Both the position numbers and the translations under genes were made by a program. This document shows positions 9,197-17,454 of a stretch of 64,000 nucleotides of DNA, one piece after another (within the stretch, counting starts at the first letter, position 1; each line of letters begins with the position of its first letter). The notes beneath the pieces are model-generated. The model saw only the letters and a list, made by a program, of their open reading frames with translations, had not been told where the DNA came from and searched no databases. The stretch covers positions 8,928,001 to 8,992,000 of the forward strand of contig NZ_CP030050.1 in the NCBI RefSeq assembly GCF_015291705.1, given 5' to 3'. Origin of the DNA: Bradyrhizobium arachidis. GTDB taxonomy: Bacteria > Pseudomonadota > Alphaproteobacteria > Rhizobiales > Xanthobacteraceae.

Positions 9197-10189
9197 GTGG
9201 CTCTGATCACCGCCGAAGACGTTCTCGATTTGCCGGCTTCTTCACGCATCGCTCCAGCGGTGCGTCTGCCGCTGCCGGCGAGCCCGACCGCGCCAGTGTC
9301 CGTCGTCATCCCCGCCAAGAACGTTGCGGCCTATATCGGCGAAACCCTTGTCAGCGCGCTGGCGCAGAGCGAGGTCGGCGAGGTGATCGTCGTGGACGAC
9401 GGCTCGTCGGACGACACGGTTGCAATCGTTCGCGCCATGCGCGACCCGCGGCTGCGCCTGCTGGCCAACGATTCCGCCGGCGTGTCGGCCGCGCGCAATC
9501 TCGGCGCGCGCCATGCGAGCGGCGATTGGCTGCTCTTCCTCGATGCCGACGACCGCCTGCGCCCCGGCGCGGCGGCGGCCCTGCTGGCGGCGGCACGCGG
9601 CGCTCCCCGCGCGGTTCTCGTCTACGGCGACTACAACACCATCGACAGCGAGGGACGGCAGATCGGCCGGCGCGAGCTGCTGAAAGGCCGCCGCAAGCCC
9701 TCCGGCGACGTGCTGGCGCGGCTCGCGGCCGGCAACTTCATCGTCAATGGCGGCATCGCGCTCGCGCGTGCCGAAGCCTTCCGCGCCATCGGCGGTTTCG
9801 ACACTTCGCTCAGATATTGCGAGGACTGGCATTGCTGGTGCCGCCTCGCGGCGATCGGAGAATTCGAGTTCGCGCCCAAGCTGCTGCTCGACTATCGCCT
9901 GCACACCGCCAACACCATGAACGCGGCGGTGCGGACGCCGCAGGATTTCTTCCCGGCGGTCGCGCGCGTGTTCGACGACGGGCTGATCCTGGCGCGGCTG
10001 CCCGAGGGCACCGCGGCCGGATTGCGCCGGGCCGCCGAGATCCATCTCGTCACCTATGCGGCGATGCAGGCGGTGCGCTTCGGCCGATATCGCCAGGCCC
10101 TGGGCTATCTCGGGATGATCGGCCGGCGATCGCTCAAGGCGCTGCCGCGCGCCGTGGCGAGAACTGCCCTCGCCCGCTTCGGCATCTAA
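9197..10189 (+). CDS. Family 2 glycosyltransferase
   Basis: 330 residues with a GTG start at 9197 preceded by AAAGGCGAG. GT-A fold motifs: VSVVIPAKN (34-42), the Asp pair in VVDDGSSDDT (66-74), and the metal-binding DxD in FLDADDRL (115-122). The probable catalytic-base region is EDWHCWCRLA around 210. The C-terminus is helical (YLGMIGRRSLKALPRAVARTALARFGI). Predicted cytosolic, membrane-associated inverting transferase for EPS assembly. It converges with the GT2 gene at 10205, with a 15-bp gap between the two stops. Confidence 0.92.
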   Translation: MALITAEDVLDLPASSRIAPAVRLPLPASPTAPVSVVIPAKNVAAYIGETLVSALAQSEVGEVIVVDDGSSDDTVAIVRAMRDPRLRLLANDSAGVSAARNLGARHASGDWLLFLDADDRLRPGAAAALLAAARGAPRAVLVYGDYNTIDSEGRQIGRRELLKGRRKPSGDVLARLAAGNFIVNGGIALARAEAFRAIGGFDTSLRYCEDWHCWCRLAAIGEFEFAPKLLLDYRLHTANTMNAAVRTPQDFFPAVARVFDDGLILARLPEGTAAGLRRAAEIHLVTYAAMQAVRFGRYRQALGYLGMIGRRSLKALPRAVARTALARFGI

Positions 10190-10204
10190 CCCGATACCGT
10201 CAGG

Positions 10205-11233
10205 TCAGGATACGATCTTCGAGGCCTCGTAGGGCTTCGGCTCGATGCCGAACGCCGCGAGCAGAGAGCCGAGCGCGACCAGCGTGGGATGCATGGCGAC
10301 GACGGCTTTCGATGTCGCGAGCAGGCGCGCGGAGCGAAGCAGCGATAGCGGCAAGCGCGCCAGCATCTGCGCAAATACCCGAACCCGTGCCCCCGCCTTC
10401 TGCGCGGCCTTCGACTGCACACGGTAGTTGATCGCGCCGATGCGCAGGCCGCGCTTGGCGATCCAGCTGAGGCTGGTGCGGCTCTGCGGCACGGTCTCCG
10501 TGATGACCGCTTCCGCGGTCCAGTGAAACGTCATGCCGGCATCGCGGCAGCGCACGAAGAAATCGCAGTCGCCGCCGCCGAGGAAATTGAAGCGCAGGTC
10601 GAAGGCGGGACGCTCGAACCGCTCGAACGCCACGCGCGTGATCAGGCAATTGCCGCAGCCATAGATCAGCGACACCGCGCCGGTGTAATCGTAGGCGGGA
10701 CAGAAAGCGGGATGACGCGCGAGCCACGGCCTGCTGTCGTCCTCGAAGACGGGCAGCACCGGCCCGCCGACCACGTCGGCGCCGGTCGCCTCCGCGGTGC
10801 GGACCATCAACTCGAGCCAGTCGGGCGAGGCGATCTCGTCGTCGTCGATCATCAGGAAGCGGGTCGCGGCGGGAAACAGCGCCTGCGCTGTCTCGAACGC
10901 GGCGTTGATCGCCTGGCAATTGCCCTGCCGCTTCTCGACGAGGCAGATGCCCTGAAGCCTGCCGTCCGCGAGATACTCGGCGGCGACCGGCGCGCTCTCG
11001 CGCCGCGCGGCATCGTTCTCGACCATGACGACGGCAAAGGAGCGCGGCGTACGCTGGTTCACGAGCGAGTCCAGCGTCAGCCGCAGATGCTGTGGGCGGC
11101 GGAAGCAGGGAATGCAGACGACGATGCCGACCGACAGGTCGATGACGCGGGAGCTCGCCGCGATCTCCCGGTTGGGATCGCGCACGGCATCCTGGAGACG
11201 CGTGGCTGACAGGTCTGTCGGGATCAATGTCAT
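10205..11233 (-). CDS. Family 2 glycosyltransferase
   Basis: 342 residues. GT-A motifs: VGIVVCIPCFRRPQHLRLTL (35-54), an Asn-Asp step in VMVENDAARRES, and the metal-binding triple Asp in FLMIDDDEIASPDWLELM (130-132). The GGGDCDFFVRC block supplies the acceptor-site acidic residues. Unlike the GT2 at 9197 it has an N-terminal extension of about 34 residues. It is transcribed away from the methyltransferase gene across a 394-bp intergenic region and is probably part of the EPS pathway. Donor and acceptor are not predictable. Confidence 0.92.
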   Translation of the reverse strand: MTLIPTDLSATRLQDAVRDPNREIAASSRVIDLSVGIVVCIPCFRRPQHLRLTLDSLVNQRTPRSFAVVMVENDAARRESAPVAAEYLADGRLQGICLVEKRQGNCQAINAAFETAQALFPAATRFLMIDDDEIASPDWLELMVRTAEATGADVVGGPVLPVFEDDSRPWLARHPAFCPAYDYTGAVSLIYGCGNCLITRVAFERFERPAFDLRFNFLGGGDCDFFVRCRDAGMTFHWTAEAVITETVPQSRTSLSWIAKRGLRIGAINYRVQSKAAQKAGARVRVFAQMLARLPLSLLRSARLLATSKAVVAMHPTLVALGSLLAAFGIEPKPYEASKIVS

Positions 11234-11627
11234 GACGTTCTAGATGTCCGAGATAGATTGAAAAAGCCCTGCTTCGATCGCGCGGGATCGGCGCCGTCCC
11301 GCGACGGCACATCGCCGCGGCACGGATCCGTCCCAAAATGAACGCCCGGCCTGGATGCGCAACACGGCGCCGAGCCGCATCTCGCCGTACCAATGCACTT
11401 AACCGCTTTCGCCTGTTTCTCCCGCGCAATCATGCGTGCGTGGTACTGCAATTCGTGGTCCATCGCCGCGAAGACGGCCCGACATGAACAATGCCGTAGT
11501 TAACGACCGTGCGCATTAACCCGAACGTAAGCACCGTGACGCGTGAAGCGGCGCGGCATCGGATTTGCTCTTCGGGCTCGCGAGTTTTTTCCTGTAAATT
11601 TGAATAGAACAAGCGCGGTCAGAAAAA
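11234..11627. other. 394-bp divergent intergenic region of the EPS block
   Basis: It separates the minus-strand GT2 gene from the plus-strand methyltransferase/GumC-like/WecG/GalE genes. No convincing coding frame was found. The last 50 bases are unusually A/T-rich for this window (TTTTTTCCTG to AATTTGAATAG), fitting a promoter for the plus-strand genes. GTTAAC and ATTAAC elements lie near 11500-11520. The long leader suggests regulated EPS transcription from both sides, but no specific operator was recognised. Confidence 0.4.
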
Positions 11628-12422
11628 ATGAACAAGCCAGCCACGATCGATTTCGCGACAGTCACCCACCTTCCCGCGGCCGCCGCACAGGCGCCGGCGC
11701 TGCACGACCTCGTGCCCGGCGAAGCGCGCGACAGCCTGCTCGCCGTGCAGGACACGCTGCGCCGCGAGCTGCCGCAGGGCCCACTCGCGATCTACGAAGC
11801 CGGCGGCGGCTCGTGCAGCGTCGTGCCGCCGGAATTGCTGAGCCGCAGCAAGATCACCGTCGTCGACATCGACGAGGACCAGGTTCGTAACAACACCTAC
11901 GCGGATGAAGCGATCCTCGGCGACGTGCAGACCTACCGCTTCGGCCAGGCAACCTTCGATCTCGTGATCTGCTACAACGTGATCGAGCATCTGCCCCATG
12001 TCGACGCTGCGCTCTTGAATTTCCGCGACGCGCTCAAGCGCGGCGGCATGATCCTGATCGGCGCGCCCAATCCGCGCTCGCTGTCCGGCGTCGTAACCAA
12101 ATATTCGCCGCACTGGTTTCACGTCTGGTTCTACCGGAATATCCGCGGAATCAGGGATGCCGGGCTGCCCGGCGAGCCGCCGTTCCCGACCTTCTTCCAT
12201 CCGCTGGTGACGCTGCCGCGGCTCGAAGCCTTCGCCGCCGCCAACGGCCTCGAGATGATCTACCGCCGCGAGGTCGAGAGCCCGCGCTATCCCGAGATGC
12301 GCCGGCGCAAGCCGCTGTTCGCAGCCCTGGTCGATGCCGGTGCCGCCCTGCTGAATGCCGTGCTGCCGCGCGGGACCGATGTCCGCCGCGGCGACTATCA
12401 CGTCATCCTGCGGAAGATGTGA
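11628..12422 (+). CDS. Class I SAM-dependent methyltransferase
   Basis: 264 residues. Rossmann motifs: IYEAGGGSCSVVP (55-67) as a motif-I variant with an extra Cys, VVDID (78-82) with the ribose-binding Asp, and the Methyltransf_11-type motif YNVIEHLPHVDAALLNF (116-132). The PNPRSLSGVVTKYSPHWFHVWFYR block is typical of methyltransferases in polysaccharide or lipid loci. Its place between two glycosyltransferases and the Wzz-like gene suggests methylation of an EPS sugar or chain end. There is no clear Shine-Dalgarno before the ATG. Confidence 0.85.
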   Translation: MNKPATIDFATVTHLPAAAAQAPALHDLVPGEARDSLLAVQDTLRRELPQGPLAIYEAGGGSCSVVPPELLSRSKITVVDIDEDQVRNNTYADEAILGDVQTYRFGQATFDLVICYNVIEHLPHVDAALLNFRDALKRGGMILIGAPNPRSLSGVVTKYSPHWFHVWFYRNIRGIRDAGLPGEPPFPTFFHPLVTLPRLEAFAAANGLEMIYRREVESPRYPEMRRRKPLFAALVDAGAALLNAVLPRGTDVRRGDYHVILRKM

Positions 12423-12698
12423 CAATCATGCGCGCGCAGGCCATCGCAGGAGAAGCAAAGCTTCGCGGCATGCTCGCGCGCGGTAACGAACCATTAATCT
12501 CTGGGGGACTGCATCGCGGTGACGCGTTCAAGAGCAGCATGCGCTTAAACGCTTTGTTTGCCATTTCGGTGAATAGTCCCTCAATGAGTATGGTTAATTT
12601 TCCCTGTTGCGTTGATTGGGCACCTATATCCCGGGTGCGTGGCGTAAAGCGAAGAGTAACCCCTCAGCCCGCGGCCGTTGGAATGAAAGCTGGGGACC

Positions 12699-15071
12699 AT
12701 GCTTGACTATAACCAGCCGATAGATCGCGCCAGGCCGGAGGCTCCGCGGCAGAAGCCGGAGGCCGGCTTCAGCGTGCTGGAGCTTTCCCATCTGCTCTGG
12801 CGCCGCAAGGTCGCGATTGCCGCGGCCGCCCTGCTCGGCGCGACGCTCGCCGTTGCCGTCGGCAAGAGCATGACGCCCCGTTACACCGCCACCGCCCAGC
12901 TCTATGTCGATCCGCGCGAGCTGCAGCTGGTCGATCGCGAGCTCACGCCGCGGGCGCAGGACGTCTCCGGCATGTCCATGGTGGTGGAGAGCCAGGCGCG
13001 CCTGATCACATCCAACAGCGTACTGCTCCAGGTGATCCAGCAGGCCGGCCTCGACAAGGATCCCGAATTCGGCGGCAGTGACGGCAAGAGCCTGATGTCG
13101 TCGCTGCTCGGCCTGATCGGCCTTCAGCCCCGCGCGCCCTCGGCCGCGGACAGCAGGGAAGTGCAGCTCGGGGCGCTCGAGGCGCTGAACAAGCACATCA
13201 CCATCCGCAAGACCGAGAAGAGCTTCATCGTCGACATCGAGGTCTGGTCGACCGACCCGGCGAAGGCAGCGATGCTCGCCAACACGCTGACAAACGCCTA
13301 CCTCACGGAGTCCCGCAACTCGCAGGCGTCTGCCGCACGGCGCGCCACCAACGATCTCTCCGGCCGCCTCAAGGAGCTGCGCGAGCGGCTGCGCAACGCC
13401 GAAACCACGCTCGCCACCTACAAGGCCCAGAACAATTTCGTCGGCACCCAGGACGCGTTGATCAGCGACCAGCAGCTCTCCGCCAGCAACCAGCGGCTGT
13501 CGGCAGCCCGCGCGGCGACGATGGACGCGCAGGCGCGGCTCGACCAGATCGAGGCCAGCCGGCGCACGGCGGCAGATGCCGGCGCGATCCCCGAGGCGCT
13601 GCAATCGCCGACCATCGCGAACCTGCGCGCCCAATATGCCGACGCCCGCAAGAAATACGCGGAGCAGGCCGGCGAGCTCGGCCCGCGCCATCCGGCGCTG
13701 CGCCAGACCGAGAAGCAGGTCGAGGATCTCAAGCGCACGATCAACGAGGAGATCGACCGCTTCGCCCAGTCCGCCAAGAACGATCTGACGCGCGCCCGCG
13801 ACTACGAGGCCTCGCTCAACCGGGCGCTGGAAGCGCAGAAGCGGCAGAGCGTCCAGCTCAGCCAGGCCGCAGTTCGGCTGCGCGAGCTCGAGCGCGAGGC
13901 CGACGCCAGCCGCGACGTCTATCAGTCCTTCCTCAAGCGCTCGCGCGAGACCGAGGAGCAGGAGACGCTGAACACCTCGGCGGCCCGCGTCATCGGCGAA
14001 GCCACGGTGCCGCAGCGGCGCTCGTTCCCGCCGGGGATGAGCCTGTTCGCGATGATCGGCTTCATCTTCGGCGCGATCGCCGCATCGGGCTGGTTCGTCG
14101 CCGCCGAATTTCTGCTCGCCAGCGCGGCCGCACCGGTGCCGACGCCCGCCCGCCCCCAGCGCACGCCGGCGCCGGACACTGCGCGCGCACCGCAGGTCGC
14201 ACGAACGCCGGAGCCTGCTCCGCCGCAGCCGGTCGCGCGCGCTCCCGACGTCGGGCACGCCCTGCCGGAACTTGCCGCGCCACCGCTGCAACCTGCGATG
14301 GCCGAAAAACCTGTGATCGAAAAGCCGCTGATCGCGCGGCTCCAGGAAGCCGATGTCATTCACACGCTCGGCGCCATCCTTGCCACCGGCGGCGGCGCCG
14401 ATGTCACCCGGCTGGGCTGGCCGACGCTGCGGCCCGGCTTCCCGCTGACGAGCCTGCTCAACGCCTGGCGCGACATGCGCGCTGCCGTCGCCCGCCGCGC
14501 CGGCGGCAAGGCGATGCCGGTCATCGCGCTGGTCGGCGCCGGCGAGACCACCGGGCGGAGCGTAACAGCGCTGAATTTCGCCCTCGCGGCCGCGCGCGAC
14601 GGCGTGCGCGTGCTGATGATAGATGCCGATCATCTGGCACATTCGCTCTCGAACAAGGTTGGCCGCAACGGCAAGAGCGAGCCGAGCCGGCTCGGCTGGC
14701 TCTCGAACGGCAGCAAGGCCGCGCGCGAGATCAAGACGGTCAATGGCATCTCGGTTCTGCCCGCCGCCGAAGGCGATGCCGGCAAGGCGGCTGAGGCCAT
14801 CCGCAAGGCGATTGCGCAGGCGCGCTCCGCCGGCGGCTATGATCTCGTGATTCTCGACGGCCCCGTGACGCCGCTCAGCGCCGGCAGCCGCAAGCTGCTC
14901 GACGACACTGATGCGCTGGTGGCGGTGCTCCCGACCAGCCTCGACATCAACGACGGCCTTGAAGAGATTTTGAGCACGCTCGGCCGCGCCGAGCGCAAGC
15001 TCGTCGGTGTCGTGCTCGACGAGCTCACCCCCGCAACCCAAGCGCGCCAGCGAGGCAGACAATATGCTTGA
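12699..15071 (+). CDS. Wzz/GumC-type polysaccharide co-polymerase with degenerate tyrosine-kinase domain
   Basis: 790 residues in the ExoP/GumC layout: cytosolic N-terminus; membrane helix about 37-55; a long periplasmic Wzz domain with coiled coil (about 210-430, including the GNVR-like SFPPGMSLFA exit at 440-450); second membrane helix 447-470; a Pro/Ala-rich linker; and a C-terminal BY-kinase-like domain (about 600-790). It should control EPS chain length. The P-loop reads GAGETTGRS (613-621): the invariant Lys is Arg620 and the usual Pro-Gly-x-Gly turn is lost, while Walker A' VLMIDADH (638-645) remains. The C-terminus lacks a tyrosine cluster (only Tyr789). The domain is therefore probably not an active autokinase. 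Confidence 0.92.
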   Translation: MLDYNQPIDRARPEAPRQKPEAGFSVLELSHLLWRRKVAIAAAALLGATLAVAVGKSMTPRYTATAQLYVDPRELQLVDRELTPRAQDVSGMSMVVESQARLITSNSVLLQVIQQAGLDKDPEFGGSDGKSLMSSLLGLIGLQPRAPSAADSREVQLGALEALNKHITIRKTEKSFIVDIEVWSTDPAKAAMLANTLTNAYLTESRNSQASAARRATNDLSGRLKELRERLRNAETTLATYKAQNNFVGTQDALISDQQLSASNQRLSAARAATMDAQARLDQIEASRRTAADAGAIPEALQSPTIANLRAQYADARKKYAEQAGELGPRHPALRQTEKQVEDLKRTINEEIDRFAQSAKNDLTRARDYEASLNRALEAQKRQSVQLSQAAVRLRELEREADASRDVYQSFLKRSRETEEQETLNTSAARVIGEATVPQRRSFPPGMSLFAMIGFIFGAIAASGWFVAAEFLLASAAAPVPTPARPQRTPAPDTARAPQVARTPEPAPPQPVARAPDVGHALPELAAPPLQPAMAEKPVIEKPLIARLQEADVIHTLGAILATGGGADVTRLGWPTLRPGFPLTSLLNAWRDMRAAVARRAGGKAMPVIALVGAGETTGRSVTALNFALAAARDGVRVLMIDADHLAHSLSNKVGRNGKSEPSRLGWLSNGSKAAREIKTVNGISVLPAAEGDAGKAAEAIRKAIAQARSAGGYDLVILDGPVTPLSAGSRKLLDDTDALVAVLPTSLDINDGLEEILSTLGRAERKLVGVVLDELTPATQARQRGRQYA

Positions 15072-15870
15072 GCGCCGCGTCAATCTCGACGGAAGGGCAG
15101 CCACAGCCGACGTGCCGCGCATCACCGTCGGCGGCCTGCGCATGGCCGCGCTCGACCTGGAAGCGACCGCCGACTTCATGATCGAGGCCACCGATCCCGA
15201 CAAGCGCATCGGTCGTCCGCTGTTCCTGACCTCGGCAAATGGCGAAGTGCTGGCGCGCTGCTCGACCGAGCCGCAGACCGAGCGCCTGTTCCGCGCCGCC
15301 GACATGATCAATGCCGATGGTCAGCCGTTGGTGGCGGCCTCGAGGCTGCAATCCTGGTTTCCGCTGCCCGAGCGCGTCGCGACCACGGACCTGTTCCATG
15401 TCGTCGCGCGCAAGGCGGAAGCAGTCGGCCGCACCTTCTACATGTTCGGCGCCAGCGAGGTCGAGAACCTCGCCGCCGTCGAGAACGTCCAGAAGATGTA
15501 TCCGGACCTCAAGATCATCGGGCGCAGCCACGGCTATCTCAAAGGCGAAGCGCTGCGCGCGAAGGTCGACGAGATCAACGCGCTCGCGCCGGATTACCTG
15601 TGGGTCGCGCTGGGCGTGCCCAACGAGCAGGCATTCGTCGAGGAATTCACGCCGCATCTCACCAATGTTGGCGTTATCAAGACGTCCGGCGGCCTGTTCA
15701 ACTTCCTGTCCGGCAGCCGGGCACGCGCACCGCTCTGGATGCAGAAGATCGGGCTCGAATGGGCCTGGCGGACCTTGCTCGAGCCGCGCCGCCTGTTCTG
15801 GCGCTATTTGACCACCAACCCCCGCGCACTCTATCTTCTCTTCAGCCGCAACCGGCCGTTCAATCGCTGA
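15064..15870 (+). CDS. WecG/TagA/CpsF-family glycosyltransferase
   Basis: 268 residues starting at the ATG at 15064, which overlaps the preceding stop by 8 bp and implies translational coupling. Family motifs are clear: TSANGEVLARC (56-66), ADGQPLVAAS (84-93) with the putative catalytic Asp85, and the late blocks LGVPNEQAFVEE and GGLFNFLSGSRARAPLWMQK, then GLEWAWRTLLEPRR. These enzymes add ManNAcA, ManNAc or related sugars to lipid-linked precursors at the inner membrane. In the EPS context it probably adds an early sugar to the repeat unit. Confidence 0.93.
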   Translation: MLERRVNLDGRAATADVPRITVGGLRMAALDLEATADFMIEATDPDKRIGRPLFLTSANGEVLARCSTEPQTERLFRAADMINADGQPLVAASRLQSWFPLPERVATTDLFHVVARKAEAVGRTFYMFGASEVENLAAVENVQKMYPDLKIIGRSHGYLKGEALRAKVDEINALAPDYLWVALGVPNEQAFVEEFTPHLTNVGVIKTSGGLFNFLSGSRARAPLWMQKIGLEWAWRTLLEPRRLFWRYLTTNPRALYLLFSRNRPFNR

Positions 15871-15889
15871 GAGAAGAGTAGATTACGAC

Positions 15890-16882
15890 ATGACCGACCG
15901 ACCGACCGTCCTCGTCACAGGAGGCGCGGGCTATATTGGCTCGCACGCCTGCCGCGCTCTGGCCGCCGCCGGCTATCAGCCCGTCGTTTACGACAATCTC
16001 ACGACAGGTCATCGCAATTTTGTGGCCGGGCCGCTGGTGACGGGCGATCTGCTCGACGGCGCGGCGCTGGCACGCGCCTTTGCCGATCACAAGGTCACGG
16101 CGGTGATGCATTTCGCCGCCGCCAGCCTCGTCGGCGAGTCCATGACCGACCCGCAGAAATATTACATCAACAATGTCCAGGGCACGCTGTCGCTGCTGCA
16201 GGCGATGCGCAATGCGGGCTGTCATCGTATCGTGTTCTCCTCGACCGGCGCCGTCTACGGCAATGCCGATTCCAAGGAGCTGCCGGAAGACTTTCCCTGC
16301 GCGCCGATCAATCCCTATGGCGCATCGAAGTGGATGATCGAGCGCATGCTCGCCGATTATCGTTCGGCCTACGGCTTCGGTGCGTTCTGCCTGCGCTATT
16401 TCAACGCCAGCGGCGCCGATCCGGCCGGCGGCATCGGTGAGCTGCGTGACAACGAGACCCACCTCATTCCGCGCGCCATGATGGCGCTCCAGGGCCATGT
16501 CGAGTTCGCCGTGTTCGGCGACGACTACGACACGCCCGACGGCACCGCGATCCGCGACTACATCCATGTCACCGATCTCGCGGCGGCACATGTCGCCGCG
16601 CTGAAGCTGCTGGAACAGGGACATGCCGGCGGCAGCTTCAATCTCGGCACCGGCTCCGGCTTCTCGGTGCGCGAGATCCTCGACGCCATCAAGAAGGAGG
16701 CCGGGCGCGAGGTGCCGCACACCGTCAAGCCGCGCCGCGCCGGCGATCCCACTTACCTGGTCGCCGACCCCTCCGCCGCACGAAAAGTGCTGGACTTCGT
16801 GCCGCGCCACTCCGACCTCGCCACGGTGATCCGCACCGCCTGGGCCTGGCACCAGAAGGCGCATCCGCTCAAGGTCCGTTAA
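15890..16882 (+). CDS. galE: UDP-glucose 4-epimerase
   Basis: 330 residues, normal GalE/ExoB length. NAD-binding TGGAGYIGSHA (10-20), the catalytic triad Ser118 (in FSSTGAVYGN), Tyr143 and Lys147 (NPYGASK), and NNVQGTLSLLQAM are diagnostic. It interconverts UDP-glucose and UDP-galactose and supplies UDP-galactose to the EPS glycosyltransferases. It lies 19 bp after the WecG-like gene, with GAGAAGAG before the start, and closes the plus-strand EPS genes. The rhizobial symbol exoB would be equivalent. Confidence 0.95.
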   Translation: MTDRPTVLVTGGAGYIGSHACRALAAAGYQPVVYDNLTTGHRNFVAGPLVTGDLLDGAALARAFADHKVTAVMHFAAASLVGESMTDPQKYYINNVQGTLSLLQAMRNAGCHRIVFSSTGAVYGNADSKELPEDFPCAPINPYGASKWMIERMLADYRSAYGFGAFCLRYFNASGADPAGGIGELRDNETHLIPRAMMALQGHVEFAVFGDDYDTPDGTAIRDYIHVTDLAAAHVAALKLLEQGHAGGSFNLGTGSGFSVREILDAIKKEAGREVPHTVKPRRAGDPTYLVADPSAARKVLDFVPRHSDLATVIRTAWAWHQKAHPLKVR

Positions 16883-17112
16883 GCAACCGTAACATCCGTA
16901 CCTTGCCTGCCGCACCTCCAGGCGGCTAGAATGCCTGTTCATGGCCGCCGTTGGCGTATCGCCGACGGCCACCAATTCAGGCGTGGCCGACGATGATGTC
17001 GGCATGCATGGCTCGCCCAATGTGCGCGAGCCGATTTTTCCGAACGCCAGTGTCGCGATCAAATCCGTACGTCGGCCTGTCATCGGATGCAGATTCTGGG
17101 AGTATCGACCGC

Positions 17113-17454
17113 ATGCATCAGGCTGCACGCCTGGAGTTCGAGCGCGTGATGGATGAGTTCGTCCGCTGGCATGTCGTGCCCGGAGACGAACGCTCGCCCG
17201 CGCCCGCCTGGTGGTGGGGGCCAGCCATGGCCGTGGTCGACGACCGGGAGCCGATGAACGGAGCATGGTGCACAGCGCTCGGCCTGAACGAGGGCACGAG
17301 CTTCGCCGAGGGTGCACGCACGATTCTCGCGCTGTTCGTCGAGCAGACCTCGCTGACGGGACCGCAGGATTTTCCGAGCAAGGCGGAAGCCGGCGAGCAC
17401 GAGGTCCGTGAGCTGCACCCGCAGCCGCTAGATGACAGCGCGTTTCAGCCCTGA
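17113..17454 (+). CDS. Hypothetical protein, 113 residues
   Basis: No known family was recognised. The frame starts MHQAARLEFERVMDEF, with GGGAG about 9 bases upstream. It contains a tryptophan-rich block (APAWWWGPAMAVVDDRE) and is acidic, cytosolic and without membrane segments. The composition looks protein-like, and the third-position GC bias matches real genes nearby. Its last 27 bases overlap the 3' end of the convergent GAF-GGDEF-EAL gene. An earlier in-frame start at 16951 adds an improbable Met/Arg-rich leader. Confidence 0.55.
   Translation: MHQAARLEFERVMDEFVRWHVVPGDERSPAPAWWWGPAMAVVDDREPMNGAWCTALGLNEGTSFAEGARTILALFVEQTSLTGPQDFPSKAEAGEHEVRELHPQPLDDSAFQP

Noticed and set aside
12624..15311. 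895-residue open frame on the minus strand
   Set aside because: It is antisense to the clear Wzz/GumC-like gene. Its composition (Arg/Gly/Ala-rich) and lack of motifs mark it as a high-GC shadow frame.
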